Positions 21,980 through 34,889 of a stretch of DNA of 64,000 nucleotides are shown here, one piece after another. How positions within the stretch are numbered: the stretch's first letter is position 1; the number at the start of each line of letters is the position of its first letter. Position numbers and translations under genes: made by a program. Below the pieces are notes generated by a model that was not told where the DNA came from, did no database searches, and saw only the letters and a list, made by a program, of their open reading frames with translations. The stretch spans positions 186,670-250,669 of the forward strand of contig NZ_NPKN01000006.1 of the NCBI RefSeq assembly GCF_008329435.1. Direction: 5' to 3'. The stretch is from Rhodanobacter sp. T12-5 (GTDB lineage: Bacteria > Pseudomonadota > Gammaproteobacteria > Xanthomonadales > Rhodanobacteraceae).

Positions 21980-22588
21980 TCAACGCAGCCAAAGCCACCA
22001 CACCAGCAACAAGGCAAGCAGGACCAGTGCAGCCCACCCGATCCATTCGATGTACTTGTGCAGGATCCTTTCCGCACGCTCGCCAAAAAGTCGAATCAGC
22101 AGCGCCAGCAGCCATACGCGCTTGCCGCGACCGAGTCCGATGCAGGCCAGGAACGGCAGGATCGGCACACCGATGATCCCGCACGCCCAGGTGACGAACT
22201 TCATCGGCACCACCGGCTGCAGCGCTGCCAGGATCAGCACGCCGAACATGCCCCAGCGATGCTCCTGCATCTGCAGGCTCAGCGTCGCCACGCCCTGCTC
22301 GATCGGTGCCGACAGATGCAATGCATCCAGCAACGGTCGCAACGCATGAAAAGCCCAGTGGCCCAGCGCATAACCGACCAGCGCTCCAAGCAACGAGAAC
22401 AGCAAGCTGATGTTGGCAAAGAAAAAGGCCTTGTGCCGCTTGCCGAGCATCATCGGCGCCAACATCGCTTCCGGCGGAATCGGGAAGATGAATGCCTCGA
22501 CGAAACTCAATCCCGACAGGTAATACAGCGCCCTTGGCTCGCGTGCCCATACCAGCGCGCGCGCATAAAGTGCCCCGAACAGGCGCAT
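21980..22588 (-). CDS. YqaA-type membrane protein (DedA/SNARE-associated family)
   Basis: A 202-residue integral membrane protein. The motif FVEAFIFPIPPEAMLAP near the N-terminus and a second reentrant-type segment (LQPVVPMKFVTWACG) are typical of DedA-like proteins. There are four to five hydrophobic segments, ending LVLLALLLVWWLWLR. Relatives take part in lipid carrier flipping or membrane homeostasis. The exact role is unknown. The ATG at 22588 overlaps the pcm stop (TGATG). A TTG one codon earlier is less likely. Confidence 0.88.
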   Translation of the reverse strand: MRLFGALYARALVWAREPRALYYLSGLSFVEAFIFPIPPEAMLAPMMLGKRHKAFFFANISLLFSLLGALVGYALGHWAFHALRPLLDALHLSAPIEQGVATLSLQMQEHRWGMFGVLILAALQPVVPMKFVTWACGIIGVPILPFLACIGLGRGKRVWLLALLIRLFGERAERILHKYIEWIGWAALVLLALLLVWWLWLR

Positions 22589-23268
22589 CAACCGATCCCG
22601 CCAAGCAGCGGCACGAAGCTGACCGCGCCGAGCTCCTCCTGCACGAAATCACCCTGGCCATCGCCACGCATGCGGATCAACGTCTGCCGGCTGGGCGAAC
22701 CGACCGGCGCCACCAGCACGCCAGTGGGACTCAACTGGTCGAGGATCCGGGTGGGAATGGTGTCGCCGGCGGCGGTGAGGATGATCGCGTCGAACGGCGC
22801 CTCGTCCGGCCAGCCGAGCTTGCCGTCGTCGTAACGCGAACGCAGGTTGGTCAGGCCCAGCTGACGGAAGCGTCGACGCGCCTGGCGCAACAACTCCTCG
22901 ATCCGCTCGACCGTGAACACCTGCGGCACCAGCGCGGACAGGATCGCCGCCTGGTAACCCGAACCGGTACCGATCTCCAACACCTTCTGCGGCGTGCCGA
23001 ACTCAAGCAGGGCTTCGGTCATCCGTGCGACCACCCACGGCTGCGAGATGGTCTGGCCATGCCCGATCGGCAACGCGGTATTTTCGTAAGCGCGTGAATG
23101 CAGCGCCTGATCGATGAAGTGATGCCGCGGCGTATTGCGGATCACGTCGATCACGCGCGCATCCTCGATCCCGCCCTCCTTCAGGCTGGTGGCGAGGCGG
23201 TCACGCGCACGCTGCGAAGTCATCCCCTCGCCTTTCAGATCTGCGGCAGGGAGTGGGTAGACATTCAT
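22588..23268 (-). CDS. pcm: Protein-L-isoaspartate O-methyltransferase
   Basis: Repairs isoaspartyl damage with SAM. It has 226 residues. The SAM motif I is VLEIGTGSGYQAA and the substrate region has RNTPRHHF and the conserved GHGQTISQP. A C-terminal stretch ends in VSFVPLLGG. It lies 3 bp after surE and overlaps yqaA by one base, giving a tight surE-pcm-yqaA operon linked to stationary-phase survival. Confidence 0.96.
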   Translation of the reverse strand: MNVYPLPAADLKGEGMTSQRARDRLATSLKEGGIEDARVIDVIRNTPRHHFIDQALHSRAYENTALPIGHGQTISQPWVVARMTEALLEFGTPQKVLEIGTGSGYQAAILSALVPQVFTVERIEELLRQARRRFRQLGLTNLRSRYDDGKLGWPDEAPFDAIILTAAGDTIPTRILDQLSPTGVLVAPVGSPSRQTLIRMRGDGQGDFVQEELGAVSFVPLLGGIG

Positions 23269-23271
23269 CGT

Positions 23272-24069
23272 TCAAGCCGCCTCATCATTGCTGTCCTGGC
23301 CAGTTGCCATGTCGTCGCTCAGCGCCTGCATCCAGCTGCTGACTTTCTCCAGCGCCTGAAAACGGGTCAGGTCGACATGGATGGGCGTGACGGAAACAAA
23401 CCCACGCCGCACGGCATTGAAATCGGTTCCCGGCCCGGCATCGTCCACCTCGCCCGCCGGACCGATCCACCACATCGGCCGGCCGCGCGGATCGGTCTGC
23501 GCGATGCACGGTGCGGAACGATGACGGCGACCCAGCCGGGTAACCTCGAAACCCTCGATCTGCGCCCACGGCCGATCCGGCACGTTGACATTGAGGATGG
23601 TGTCCGCCGGCAGCGGATCGACCAGCAATCGCCGCATCAGCAGCAGCACGGCCCTGGCCGCCGACTCGTAATGCACGCCCTTGTGGTCGCGCGTGTCCAG
23701 CGACACCGCAATGGCCGGCAACCCGAGGAAGCGTCCCTCCATGGCGGCGGAGACCGTACCGGAATAGATCACGTCGTCACCGAGGTTGGCCGAATTGTTG
23801 ATGCCGGACACGACCATGTCGGGTTCCTCGTCCAGCAATCCGGCCAGCGCCAGATGCACGCAATCGGTCGGCGTACCGGCGACGCGATAGTAGCCATTGC
23901 CCATTGGCTGGACGCGCAGCGGCGCGTCCAGGGTAAGCGAGTTGCTGGCGCCGGAGCGATCGCGATCGGGCGCCACCACGGTGACTTGGCCGACCGCGCC
24001 GAGACACTCGGCAAGCACGCGGATGCCCGGTGCATCCACGCCATCGTCGTTGCTGACCAGAACTCGCAT
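23272..24069 (-). CDS. surE: 5'/3'-nucleotidase SurE
   Basis: A metal-dependent phosphatase of nucleoside monophosphates and short polyphosphate. It has 265 residues. The metal site is [10 protein letters not shown] (Asp8, Asp9), with later ligands in [10 protein letters not shown] and [13 protein letters not shown]. The start at 24069 gives this N-terminus exactly. It is divergent from the Smr gene, with 149 bp between them. Confidence 0.97.
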   Translation of the reverse strand: MRVLVSNDDGVDAPGIRVLAECLGAVGQVTVVAPDRDRSGASNSLTLDAPLRVQPMGNGYYRVAGTPTDCVHLALAGLLDEEPDMVVSGINNSANLGDDVIYSGTVSAAMEGRFLGLPAIAVSLDTRDHKGVHYESAARAVLLLMRRLLVDPLPADTILNVNVPDRPWAQIEGFEVTRLGRRHRSAPCIAQTDPRGRPMWWIGPAGEVDDAGPGTDFNAVRRGFVSVTPIHVDLTRFQALEKVSSWMQALSDDMATGQDSNDEAA

Positions 24070-24218
24070 GCTGCTCCGTCCAAGACTGACTGAGTGCGCG
24101 CCCCTCATCGACACGATGGTGCGCACTCCACTGCCGAAGTCTACCGGAGCGTGTCACCGGTTTCACTCGATCTTGCGCCGATGCGCGCATTCGTCACGCC
24201 ATTGGTTAGCATGACGAC

Positions 24219-24764
24219 ATGAAGCGCCGTGCACCCATCGCCGCCAGCGACGACGACAGCCGCCTGTTCCGCGAGGCGATCGGTGACGTGCGCCGGCTCG
24301 ACCCCGTATCGCCACCCCCGGCCGTGGAAAAACCGTTGCCGCATCCGCACATGCTGGACGCGGACGAAGCAGCCGTGCCCGGCGAACTGCTGGACATGGC
24401 GTTCGACCCGGCCTTGCTCGAAGTGGGCGAAGAGTTGAGCTATCTGCGCGATGGCTACCCGCCGAAGCTGTTGCGCCAGCTCAAGCGTGGCCAGTTCAGC
24501 GTGCAGGATGATCTCGACCTGCACCAGATGAACGCCGCCGCCGCGCAGGCCAGCATCGTCGATTTCCTGGCCGAGGCGAAACGCAACGGCTGGCGCTGCG
24601 TGCGCATCGTACACGGCAAGGGCCTGCGCTCGAAAGCCGCCGGGCCGGTATTGAAACGACTCACCGATCGCATGCTGCGCCGGCGCGACGACGTGATCGC
24701 GTTTGCGTCGGCAAAGCCTGCGATGGGCGGAACCGGGGCCGTGGTGGTTTTGCTGAAAGCGTGA
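24219..24764 (+). CDS. Smr-domain protein (SmrA/SmrB type)
   Basis: 181 residues. A variable N-terminal part is followed by a C-terminal Smr domain with DLDLHQMN near 98-105 and IVHGKGLRSK near 129-138. In SmrB this domain is an endonuclease that cuts mRNA at collided ribosomes. Here the DLDLH and HGKG motifs are intact, so nuclease activity is plausible but inferred. It converges with truD across a palindromic repeat. Confidence 0.88.
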   Translation: MKRRAPIAASDDDSRLFREAIGDVRRLDPVSPPPAVEKPLPHPHMLDADEAAVPGELLDMAFDPALLEVGEELSYLRDGYPPKLLRQLKRGQFSVQDDLDLHQMNAAAAQASIVDFLAEAKRNGWRCVRIVHGKGLRSKAAGPVLKRLTDRMLRRRDDVIAFASAKPAMGGTGAVVVLLKA

Positions 24765-24778
24765 CCGTCGGGCATGCA

Positions 24779-24844
24779 GGAGCGACTTCAGTCGCGATGC
24801 TCTGGCGCGAGAGCCAGGAAAAACATCGCGACTGAAGTCGCTCC
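24779..24844. repeat. REP-like palindrome between smr and truD
   Basis: A perfect 21-bp inverted repeat (24779-24799 and 24824-24844, GGAGCGACTTCAGTCGCGATG). A 24-base loop carries its own 5-bp hairpin CTGGC/GCCAG. Sequences of this kind are widespread extragenic palindromes in Xanthomonas-like genomes. It lies between convergent genes, where it may also act as a terminator. Confidence 0.9.
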
Positions 24845-24849
24845 CACTT

Positions 24850-25857
24850 TCAGACCGTGGCCAGTTCGCGCACGACCACCGTGGCATACGCGCCGGCCGG
24901 GAGTTCGAACGACAGTTCCAGCGAGGCGTCGTCCAGCCAGCGCCATTTCAGGTCCTTGGGCAGCAGCCGCAACGGACGGCGCTCCTGATCCATCCGCGCC
25001 GCTGCCAGTCCGGCGGCCAGATCGCTGTTGGCCGCACCGATTTCGCGCTCCAGCGCGCCAGCCTCGGCCTGGGTCGGTGGCTCGCCCTGGCCCCACAGCG
25101 GGCCGGACGGATGGATGTCGGCGCGCACCAGCCGCTCGGCCAGCACATCGGTGAATGGCTCCGGGCCGAACCATGAACGCGAGCCGGCGAGCGACCAGAT
25201 CTCGCCGTCAAGCGGCTTGTCCCACGCATCACGTTCGACCCGTGCAGCCAGCACGTTGTTGAAGATGTGCGAGCGCGCCGCGGACAGCAGGAACGAGCGT
25301 TTGTCGCGCTCGACGCGGCGCCCGCCAAACATCGCCCTTGCCTGCTCCACGTTGCCGCCTTCGCGACCGAAACGCTGCTCGCCGTAATAGTTCGGCACGC
25401 CACGCACAGCGATCTGTTGCAGCACCTGTTCGGCAGCAGCCCGATCACCCTGAACTTCGCGCAGCACCAGCACGAAGCGATTGCCGCGCAGTGCGCCGCG
25501 CTTGAGCTTGCGCGAATGCCTGGTTGCCGCCAGTACCTTCACCTCGGCATGCGGAAACGTCGACCAGTCCGGGTCGGTCTTGCCGGCCAGTTGCACCGAG
25601 AATGTCTGCCGCGTCACGGCATGGCGATCCTTCATCCCGGCGTAGCCGACCGCGACCTGCGGCACGCCAGCAAATTTCGCCAGTTCGCGCGCGACCCAGT
25701 CGGTATTCGCGCCGCGCTTTTCCACCCACAGCAGTACGTGCTCGCCGACGCCATCGGCGTCATAACCGAGGATCTCCTCGACCTGGAAATCCTCGGGACT
25801 GGCACGCAGACGTGCGGCCAAGGGAGGAGTGCCGCAGGCGTAAGGAAGTTCGGACAT
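24850..25857 (-). CDS. truD: tRNA pseudouridine(13) synthase TruD
   Basis: Makes pseudouridine 13 in tRNA-Glu. It has 335 residues. The catalytic Asp77 lies in GYAGMKDRHA. Other TruD signatures are FQVEEIL, RGALRGNRF and PNYYGEQRFG. The start at 25857 gives MSELPYA. mgtE lies 74 bp upstream on the same strand. ispF and truD neighbours are also close in E. coli, with surE-pcm-nlpD near by. Confidence 0.97.
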   Translation of the reverse strand: MSELPYACGTPPLAARLRASPEDFQVEEILGYDADGVGEHVLLWVEKRGANTDWVARELAKFAGVPQVAVGYAGMKDRHAVTRQTFSVQLAGKTDPDWSTFPHAEVKVLAATRHSRKLKRGALRGNRFVLVLREVQGDRAAAEQVLQQIAVRGVPNYYGEQRFGREGGNVEQARAMFGGRRVERDKRSFLLSAARSHIFNNVLAARVERDAWDKPLDGEIWSLAGSRSWFGPEPFTDVLAERLVRADIHPSGPLWGQGEPPTQAEAGALEREIGAANSDLAAGLAAARMDQERRPLRLLPKDLKWRWLDDASLELSFELPAGAYATVVVRELATV

Positions 25858-25931
25858 GGGGTCAGGGTCGCGTAGTGGGGATCGCAGACAGCTTATCCGA
25901 CGGAGACGCCCGCCTCGCCCCTGCTCCCGAA

Positions 25932-27326
25932 CTACACCAGAAAAATCGTGGCCAGCCCCAGGAAGATGAAGAAGCCTCCGCTGTCGGTCATGGCGGTGAT
26001 CAGCACGCTGGAACCGAGCGCCGGATCGCGCCCGAACTTCGTCATCAGCACCGGGATGCCGACGCCGGCGAACGCGGCCAGCAGCAGGTTCAGCGTCATC
26101 GCCGCAGTCATCACAAGACCCAGCGAGAGGCTGTCGTACAGCAGCCACGCCACGAGGCCTATCACGCTACCCCAGATCAGTCCGTTCAACAGCGACACGG
26201 TCAGCTCCTTGCGCCACAGTCGCTTCGCGCTTTCGGCGGTGATCTGGTTCAGTGCCAGCGCGCGCACGATCATGGTGATGGTCTGGTTGCCGGAGTTGCC
26301 GCCGATGCCCGCCACGATCGGCATCAGCGTGGCCAGCGCCACCAGGCGCTCGATCGAGTCCTCGAACAGGCCGATCACGCGCGAGGCGATGAAGGCGGTG
26401 ACCAGGTTGATCGCCAGCCACGACCAGCGGTTTTTAAGCGAGGCCCACACCGAAGCGAAGATGTCCTCCTCCTCGCGCAGGCCGCCACGACTGAGTGCTT
26501 CGCTTTCGCTCTCTTCGCGGATCACGTCGACCATCGCGTCGATGGTGATGCGCCCGATCAGGTGGCCCGAGTCATCCACCACCGGTGCGGTGACAAGGTC
26601 GTAACGTTCGAACGCCTGCGCCACTTCGTAGGCGTCGTCGGCGGGATGGAAGGTGTTGACGTCCGGTGCCATTACCGCGCTGACCATTTTTTCCGGCGGG
26701 TTCACCAACAGCCAGTGCAGCGGCAGCACGCCGGTGAGCAGGTTGTCCTGGTTGATCACGAACAGCTTGTCGGTCTGTGCCGGCAGCTCGTCCCAGCGGC
26801 GCAGGTAGCGCAAAACGACTTCCAGGCTCACATCCTCGCGGATGGTGACCATCTCGAAGTCCATCAGTGCGCCGAGCTGGTCGTCCTCCCAGGACAGCGC
26901 CGATTGCACCTGCTCGCGCTGCTGCGAATCCAGGCTGGCCATCAGCTCCGGCAGGACCGCGGTGGGCAGGTCCTCGACCAGATCCGCCAGCTCGTCGGCG
27001 TCCAGGGTTTCGGCGGCGGCGAGGATCTCGTGCCGGTCCATGTCCGCGATCAGCGATTCGCGCACTGCATCGGACACTTCCAGCAGGATCTCGCCGTCGC
27101 GGTCGGCCCTGACCAACTGCCAGACAGCGAGACGCTCATCCAGCGGCAACGATTCGAGGATGAAGGCGATATCGGCCGGATGCAGCTCGTCCAGTTGCCG
27201 GCGCAGCTCCGCCAGCACGTCAGCCGGCAGACGGCCATCGTCCTCGTGCCGATGCAGCAGTTCGACGATGGCTTCGAGCTGGTCGTGCAGCCGGTTCGCG
27301 GCGCTGCGGGCCTCTACTTCGGTCAC
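25932..27326 (-). CDS. mgtE: MgtE-family magnesium transporter
   Basis: Magnesium channel with cytoplasmic gating. It has 464 residues. The N-domain (about 20-140) is followed by two CBS motifs ([11 protein letters not shown] and [18 protein letters not shown]). Five transmembrane helices end the protein, with the pore signature [18 protein letters not shown]. The start is called at GTG 27326, which overlaps the ispF stop by 4 bp (GTGA). A further GTG 21 bp upstream is possible. Confidence 0.94.
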   Translation of the reverse strand: MTEVEARSAANRLHDQLEAIVELLHRHEDDGRLPADVLAELRRQLDELHPADIAFILESLPLDERLAVWQLVRADRDGEILLEVSDAVRESLIADMDRHEILAAAETLDADELADLVEDLPTAVLPELMASLDSQQREQVQSALSWEDDQLGALMDFEMVTIREDVSLEVVLRYLRRWDELPAQTDKLFVINQDNLLTGVLPLHWLLVNPPEKMVSAVMAPDVNTFHPADDAYEVAQAFERYDLVTAPVVDDSGHLIGRITIDAMVDVIREESESEALSRGGLREEEDIFASVWASLKNRWSWLAINLVTAFIASRVIGLFEDSIERLVALATLMPIVAGIGGNSGNQTITMIVRALALNQITAESAKRLWRKELTVSLLNGLIWGSVIGLVAWLLYDSLSLGLVMTAAMTLNLLLAAFAGVGIPVLMTKFGRDPALGSSVLITAMTDSGGFFIFLGLATIFLV

Positions 27327-27796
27327 GCGCGCTCCAGCAGGACGCACGCCTGTGCGGCAATCCCTTCACCCCGGCCGCAGAAGCCGAGCTTTTCGGTGGT
27401 GGTGGCCTTGACGCTGATGCGGCCGACCTCGCTGTCCAGGTCGGCGGCGAGGTTCTCGCGCATCGCCTGCGCGTACGGGCCGACCTTCGGCGCTTCGCCG
27501 ATCACGGTGATGTCGGCGTTGCCCAGTATGTAGCCATGCTGCCCCATCAGCGTCGCCGCATGACGCAGGAACTGGCGGCTGTCGGCATCGCGCCAGCGCT
27601 CGTCCGACGGCGGGAAATGCTGGCCGATGTCGCCCAGCGCCAGCGCGCCGAAGATCGCGTCGCACAGCGCATGGATCACCACGTCGCCGTCCGAATGCGC
27701 CACCACGCCGCGACGATGCGGCACGCGTACGCCACCCAGGGTGACGTGGTCGCCCTCGCCGAATGCATGCACGTCGAAACCCTGGCCCATGCGCAT
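27323..27796 (-). CDS. ispF: 2-C-methyl-D-erythritol 2,4-cyclodiphosphate synthase
   Basis: MEP isoprenoid pathway, step 5. It has 157 residues, the normal length. Metal ligands are in GFDVHAFG and [14 protein letters not shown], and the family signature IGQHFPPSD is present. The ribosome-binding site AAGGA sits 10 bases before the ATG, inside the left arm of a long inverted repeat, so its access may depend on RNA folding. It is coupled to mgtE downstream. Confidence 0.97.
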   Translation of the reverse strand: MRMGQGFDVHAFGEGDHVTLGGVRVPHRRGVVAHSDGDVVIHALCDAIFGALALGDIGQHFPPSDERWRDADSRQFLRHAATLMGQHGYILGNADITVIGEAPKVGPYAQAMRENLAADLDSEVGRISVKATTTEKLGFCGRGEGIAAQACVLLERA

Positions 27797-27799
27797 CTA

Positions 27800-27971
27800 G
27801 GGTGTGTCCTTGGGTAGCAAGTTGGTCGCGCCGGGAGCGGTTTGCTCGCGCAGCAAGGAAGATCGAGGAAGTGTATGTCGATACACGACTGCGCGATGAC
27901 CCAGCTGCGTGAGCAAACCGCCCTGGCCCGCAGGGCAACGCGCGAACGGCTTGCTACCCATGGGCACACCC
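27800..27971. repeat. Long imperfect inverted repeat between ispD and ispF
   Basis: The left arm 27800-27853 pairs with the right arm 27904-27971. The outer 22 bp (GGGTGTG..GGGTAGCAAG) have 2 mismatches and the inner 17 bp (GCGGTTTGCTCGCGCAG) have 1. The right arm carries about 14 extra bases between them. The centre has a perfect GTGTAT-GTCG-ATACAC hairpin (27871-27886). The right arm supplies the ispD stop codon and the left arm the ispF ribosome-binding site. Confidence 0.88.
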
Positions 27972-28664
27972 TCCTGTCCTCGAAAGCAGGAACTCGGCCA
28001 GCGCGAAATCCGCTGCCGTGGTCACCTTGATGTTGTCCTCGGCGCCCTCGACCAGCAACGGTGCGAAGCCGGCCAGCTCCATCGCCATCGCTTCGTCGCT
28101 GACGTTCACGCCGCGTCGTGCCGCCTCACGCAACGCCGCCGCCAGTTGACCACGCCGGAACATCTGCGGCGTGAAGGCGCGCCAACGCAAGTCGCGCGGC
28201 TCGGTCGACTCGCTGCGGCCAGCCGCATTCGCGCGCTTCAGCGTGTCGCGCAGCGGCGCGCCCAGGAGCCCGCCGTCGGCCGCACTGGCCAATTCGATCA
28301 ATTGGCCAATATCGGCCAGCCGCACGCACGGGCGCGCGGCGTCGTGCACCAGCACGAAATCGTCCGCGCCCACCGACGCCGGCAGTGCATCGATTCCGGC
28401 CAGCACCGAATCGCTGCGCTCGACGCCACCGACTGCGGTGAGCACCGGCTTGCCGTTGAGCGTACCGATGCCGGGCCACTGCGCGTCGTCCGCACCCAGG
28501 GTCACCAGCAGGCCGGCGATCCGCGGATGCGCGGCGAGTCGCTCCAGCGTGTGTTCGATCAGCGCTCGCCCTGCCAGCGGCAGGTATTGTTTGGGGCAAC
28601 TCCCGCCGACACGGGTGCCGCGCCCCGCCGCCGGCACCACGCACCACACCATCGGCGCGCTCAT
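27954..28664 (-). CDS. ispD: 2-C-methyl-D-erythritol 4-phosphate cytidylyltransferase
   Basis: MEP isoprenoid pathway, step 3, making CDP-methylerythritol. It has 236 residues. The nucleotide-binding signature is VPAAGRGTRVGGSCPKQY, followed by DFVLVHDAARP. The C-terminus (SRTGGCAHG) and the TAG stop lie inside the right arm of the ispD-ispF inverted repeat. The start ATG overlaps the ftsB stop by 4 bp. ftsB-ispD-ispF is a conserved order. Confidence 0.97.
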   Translation of the reverse strand: MSAPMVWCVVPAAGRGTRVGGSCPKQYLPLAGRALIEHTLERLAAHPRIAGLLVTLGADDAQWPGIGTLNGKPVLTAVGGVERSDSVLAGIDALPASVGADDFVLVHDAARPCVRLADIGQLIELASAADGGLLGAPLRDTLKRANAAGRSESTEPRDLRWRAFTPQMFRRGQLAAALREAARRGVNVSDEAMAMELAGFAPLLVEGAEDNIKVTTAADFALAEFLLSRTGGCAHG

Positions 28665-28996
28665 GGCGATCCGGCGGGCTTGGCAGGTGGCGGTGGCGGC
28701 AGCGCGGTGGCAGCACCAGCCGGTGGTTCGACCACCTGGTAGAACACTTCGCCCGGCTTGATCAATCCCAGTTCGGTGCGCGCACGCGCCTCGACCGCCT
28801 GGTCGCCGTGCTTCAGGTCCAGCACGTCGGCACCGACCGCCTGGTTGCGCTGCAGCAGCTTCGCGTTCTCGTCGGCCTGTTTCTTCACCGCCACGCGCAA
28901 GCTGTCCACTTCGTGCATGCTGCCGCTGCCGGTCCACAGCTTCAGCTGCAGACCGATCAGCAGCAGGACCAGAACCAGGGCGATCCAGCGCAGCAT
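28661..28996 (-). CDS. ftsB: Cell division protein FtsB
   Basis: A 111-residue bitopic membrane protein of the FtsQLB divisome complex. The N-terminal transmembrane helix is WIALVLVLLLIGLQLKLW, followed by a coiled coil (about 28-60) and a LGLIKPGEVFYQVVE periplasmic end. A Pro/Ala-rich tail (ALPPPPPAK) extends it. It is 19 bp after eno and coupled to ispD. Confidence 0.95.
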   Translation of the reverse strand: MLRWIALVLVLLLIGLQLKLWTGSGSMHEVDSLRVAVKKQADENAKLLQRNQAVGADVLDLKHGDQAVEARARTELGLIKPGEVFYQVVEPPAGAATALPPPPPAKPAGSP

Positions 28997-29015
28997 GGGC
29001 GTCCGATGACTCCGC

Positions 29016-33043
<4,028 letters not shown>

Positions 33044-33056
33044 CTAGCATGGCCGG

Positions 33057-34856
33057 ATGAACAACCCCATTCCCGCCCGTCTCGCCGCCCTGCGCGCGGC
33101 CATGCAGCAGCATGGCGTCGCCGCCGTCCTCATTCCCAGCGCCGATCCGCACCTGTCCGAATATCTGCCGGAGCACTGGTCGGCGCGCGAGTGGCTGTCC
33201 GGTTTCACCGGCTCGGCCGGCACCCTGATCGTGACCCGCGAGCATGCCGGCCTATGGACCGATTCGCGCTATTTCTCGCAAGCGGAGCAGCAACTGGCGG
33301 GCAGCGGCATCGGCCTGATGAAGCTGCGCGTGCCACATACACCGGAACATCTGGAGTGGCTGCAGCAGCATTTGAACGAAGGCGACGTGCTGGCGGCGGC
33401 CGGCGACAGCGTGGCCGTAACCACCTGCAAGCAGATCGAGCGCCTGCTGGCCGATGCCGGGGCCATCGTGCGCACCGACCTGGACCTGCCCGGGATGATC
33501 TGGACGGATCGCCCCGCCCTGCCGCAGGCGCCGGTGGTCGAGCATGATCCGGCCTATGCCTGCGTTCCACGCGCCGGAAAGTTCACTCGCCTGCGCAAGG
33601 CAATGCACAAGCTCGGCGCCACCCATCACCTGCTGTCCAGCCTCGACGACATCGCCTGGCTGACCAACCTGCGCGGCAGCGACGTCGAGTGCAACCCGGT
33701 GTTCCTGGCCCACCTGCTGGTGCAGGCAGACCAGCGCGCCACCTTGTTTGTCAGCCGTGCCAAGCTCGGCGACGCGCTGGTCGCGAAGCTGGCCGCCGAC
33801 GGCATAGGCATTGCCGACTACGCTTCGATCACCTCGACCCTGCAGGAACTGGGTGCCGGCGACCACCTGCTGCTGGACAGCGGCCGGGTGGTCAGCTCGA
33901 TCGCCGCCGCCATTGCGCCGGCCGTCACCCGCATCGAGGCGGCCAATCCGAGCACCGCGTTCAAGGCAGTCAAGAGCGCCGCCGAACTCGACCACATCCG
34001 CGACGTGATGCGCCGCGACGGCGCCGCGCTGGTGCGTGGCTTCCGCCGGTTGGAGCAGCGCCTCGCCGCCGGCATGACGCTGACCGAGCTGGACGTCGAC
34101 ACCCTGCTGCACGAAGAACGCTCGGCCCAGCCCGGCTGGGTGGGCGAGAGTTTCGCCACCATCGCCGGCTACCAGGCGAACGGCGCGTTGCCGCATTACC
34201 GCGCCACGCCGCAGTCGCACAGCACACTGCAGGCGAAGGGCCTGCTGCTGATCGACTCGGGCGGCCAGTACCTGGGCGGCACCACCGACATCACCCGCGT
34301 TCTGGCGCTCGGCGAGACCACGCCGGAACAACGCCGCGACGCGACATTGGTGATGAAAGGCATGATCGGACTGTCGCGTGCGCGCTTCCCCAAAGGTGCC
34401 AGCGGACCGCAGCTGGATGCGTTGGCACGCGCACCATTGTGGGCCAGCGGGATGGATTACGGCCACGGCACCGGCCACGGCGTCGGCTATTTCCTCAACG
34501 TGCACGAAGGCCCGCACTCGATCCGGGCACCGGTCGCCGGTGGCGCGTTGGTGCCACTGGAACCTGGCATGATCAGCTCGATCGAGCCCGGCCTGTACAA
34601 ACCCGGCCGGCACGGCATCCGCCACGAAAACCTGGCCGTGGTGATCGAGGCCGACCGTACCGAGTTCGGCGAATTCCTCGCCTTCGAGACGCTGACGATG
34701 TGTCCATTCGACCGTCGCGCACTGGAACCGGGCCTGCTCAACCCGGAAGAACGCGCCTGGCTGGATGACTATCACGCCAGCGTGCGCGCCGCCCTCAGCC
34801 CGCTGCTGGATGATGCCGACCTGGAATGGTTGAACCGCCACTGCGCGCCGCTGTAG
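33057..34856 (+). CDS. M24-family Xaa-Pro aminopeptidase, three-domain type
   Basis: Removes N-terminal residues preceding proline. At 599 residues it is of the long, eukaryote-like aminopeptidase P1 form rather than the 440-residue E. coli PepP. Two creatinase-like N-terminal domains precede a C-terminal pita-bread domain. All five metal ligands are visible: Asp400 and Asp411 (IDSGGQYLGGTTD), His474 (GTGHGVG), Glu510 (SIEPGLY) and Glu524 (RHENLAV). The frame is intact and the product cytosolic, with no signal peptide. Confidence 0.95.
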   Translation: MNNPIPARLAALRAAMQQHGVAAVLIPSADPHLSEYLPEHWSAREWLSGFTGSAGTLIVTREHAGLWTDSRYFSQAEQQLAGSGIGLMKLRVPHTPEHLEWLQQHLNEGDVLAAAGDSVAVTTCKQIERLLADAGAIVRTDLDLPGMIWTDRPALPQAPVVEHDPAYACVPRAGKFTRLRKAMHKLGATHHLLSSLDDIAWLTNLRGSDVECNPVFLAHLLVQADQRATLFVSRAKLGDALVAKLAADGIGIADYASITSTLQELGAGDHLLLDSGRVVSSIAAAIAPAVTRIEAANPSTAFKAVKSAAELDHIRDVMRRDGAALVRGFRRLEQRLAAGMTLTELDVDTLLHEERSAQPGWVGESFATIAGYQANGALPHYRATPQSHSTLQAKGLLLIDSGGQYLGGTTDITRVLALGETTPEQRRDATLVMKGMIGLSRARFPKGASGPQLDALARAPLWASGMDYGHGTGHGVGYFLNVHEGPHSIRAPVAGGALVPLEPGMISSIEPGLYKPGRHGIRHENLAVVIEADRTEFGEFLAFETLTMCPFDRRALEPGLLNPEERAWLDDYHASVRAALSPLLDDADLEWLNRHCAPL

Positions 34857-34889
34857 GACAGACCCGCAACGCAGGGCAGGCGCTGCGAG

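Noticed and set aside
25524-27533. 669-residue plus-strand open frame opposite truD and mgtE
   Set aside because: Antisense to two genes with full domain support, with no start signal.
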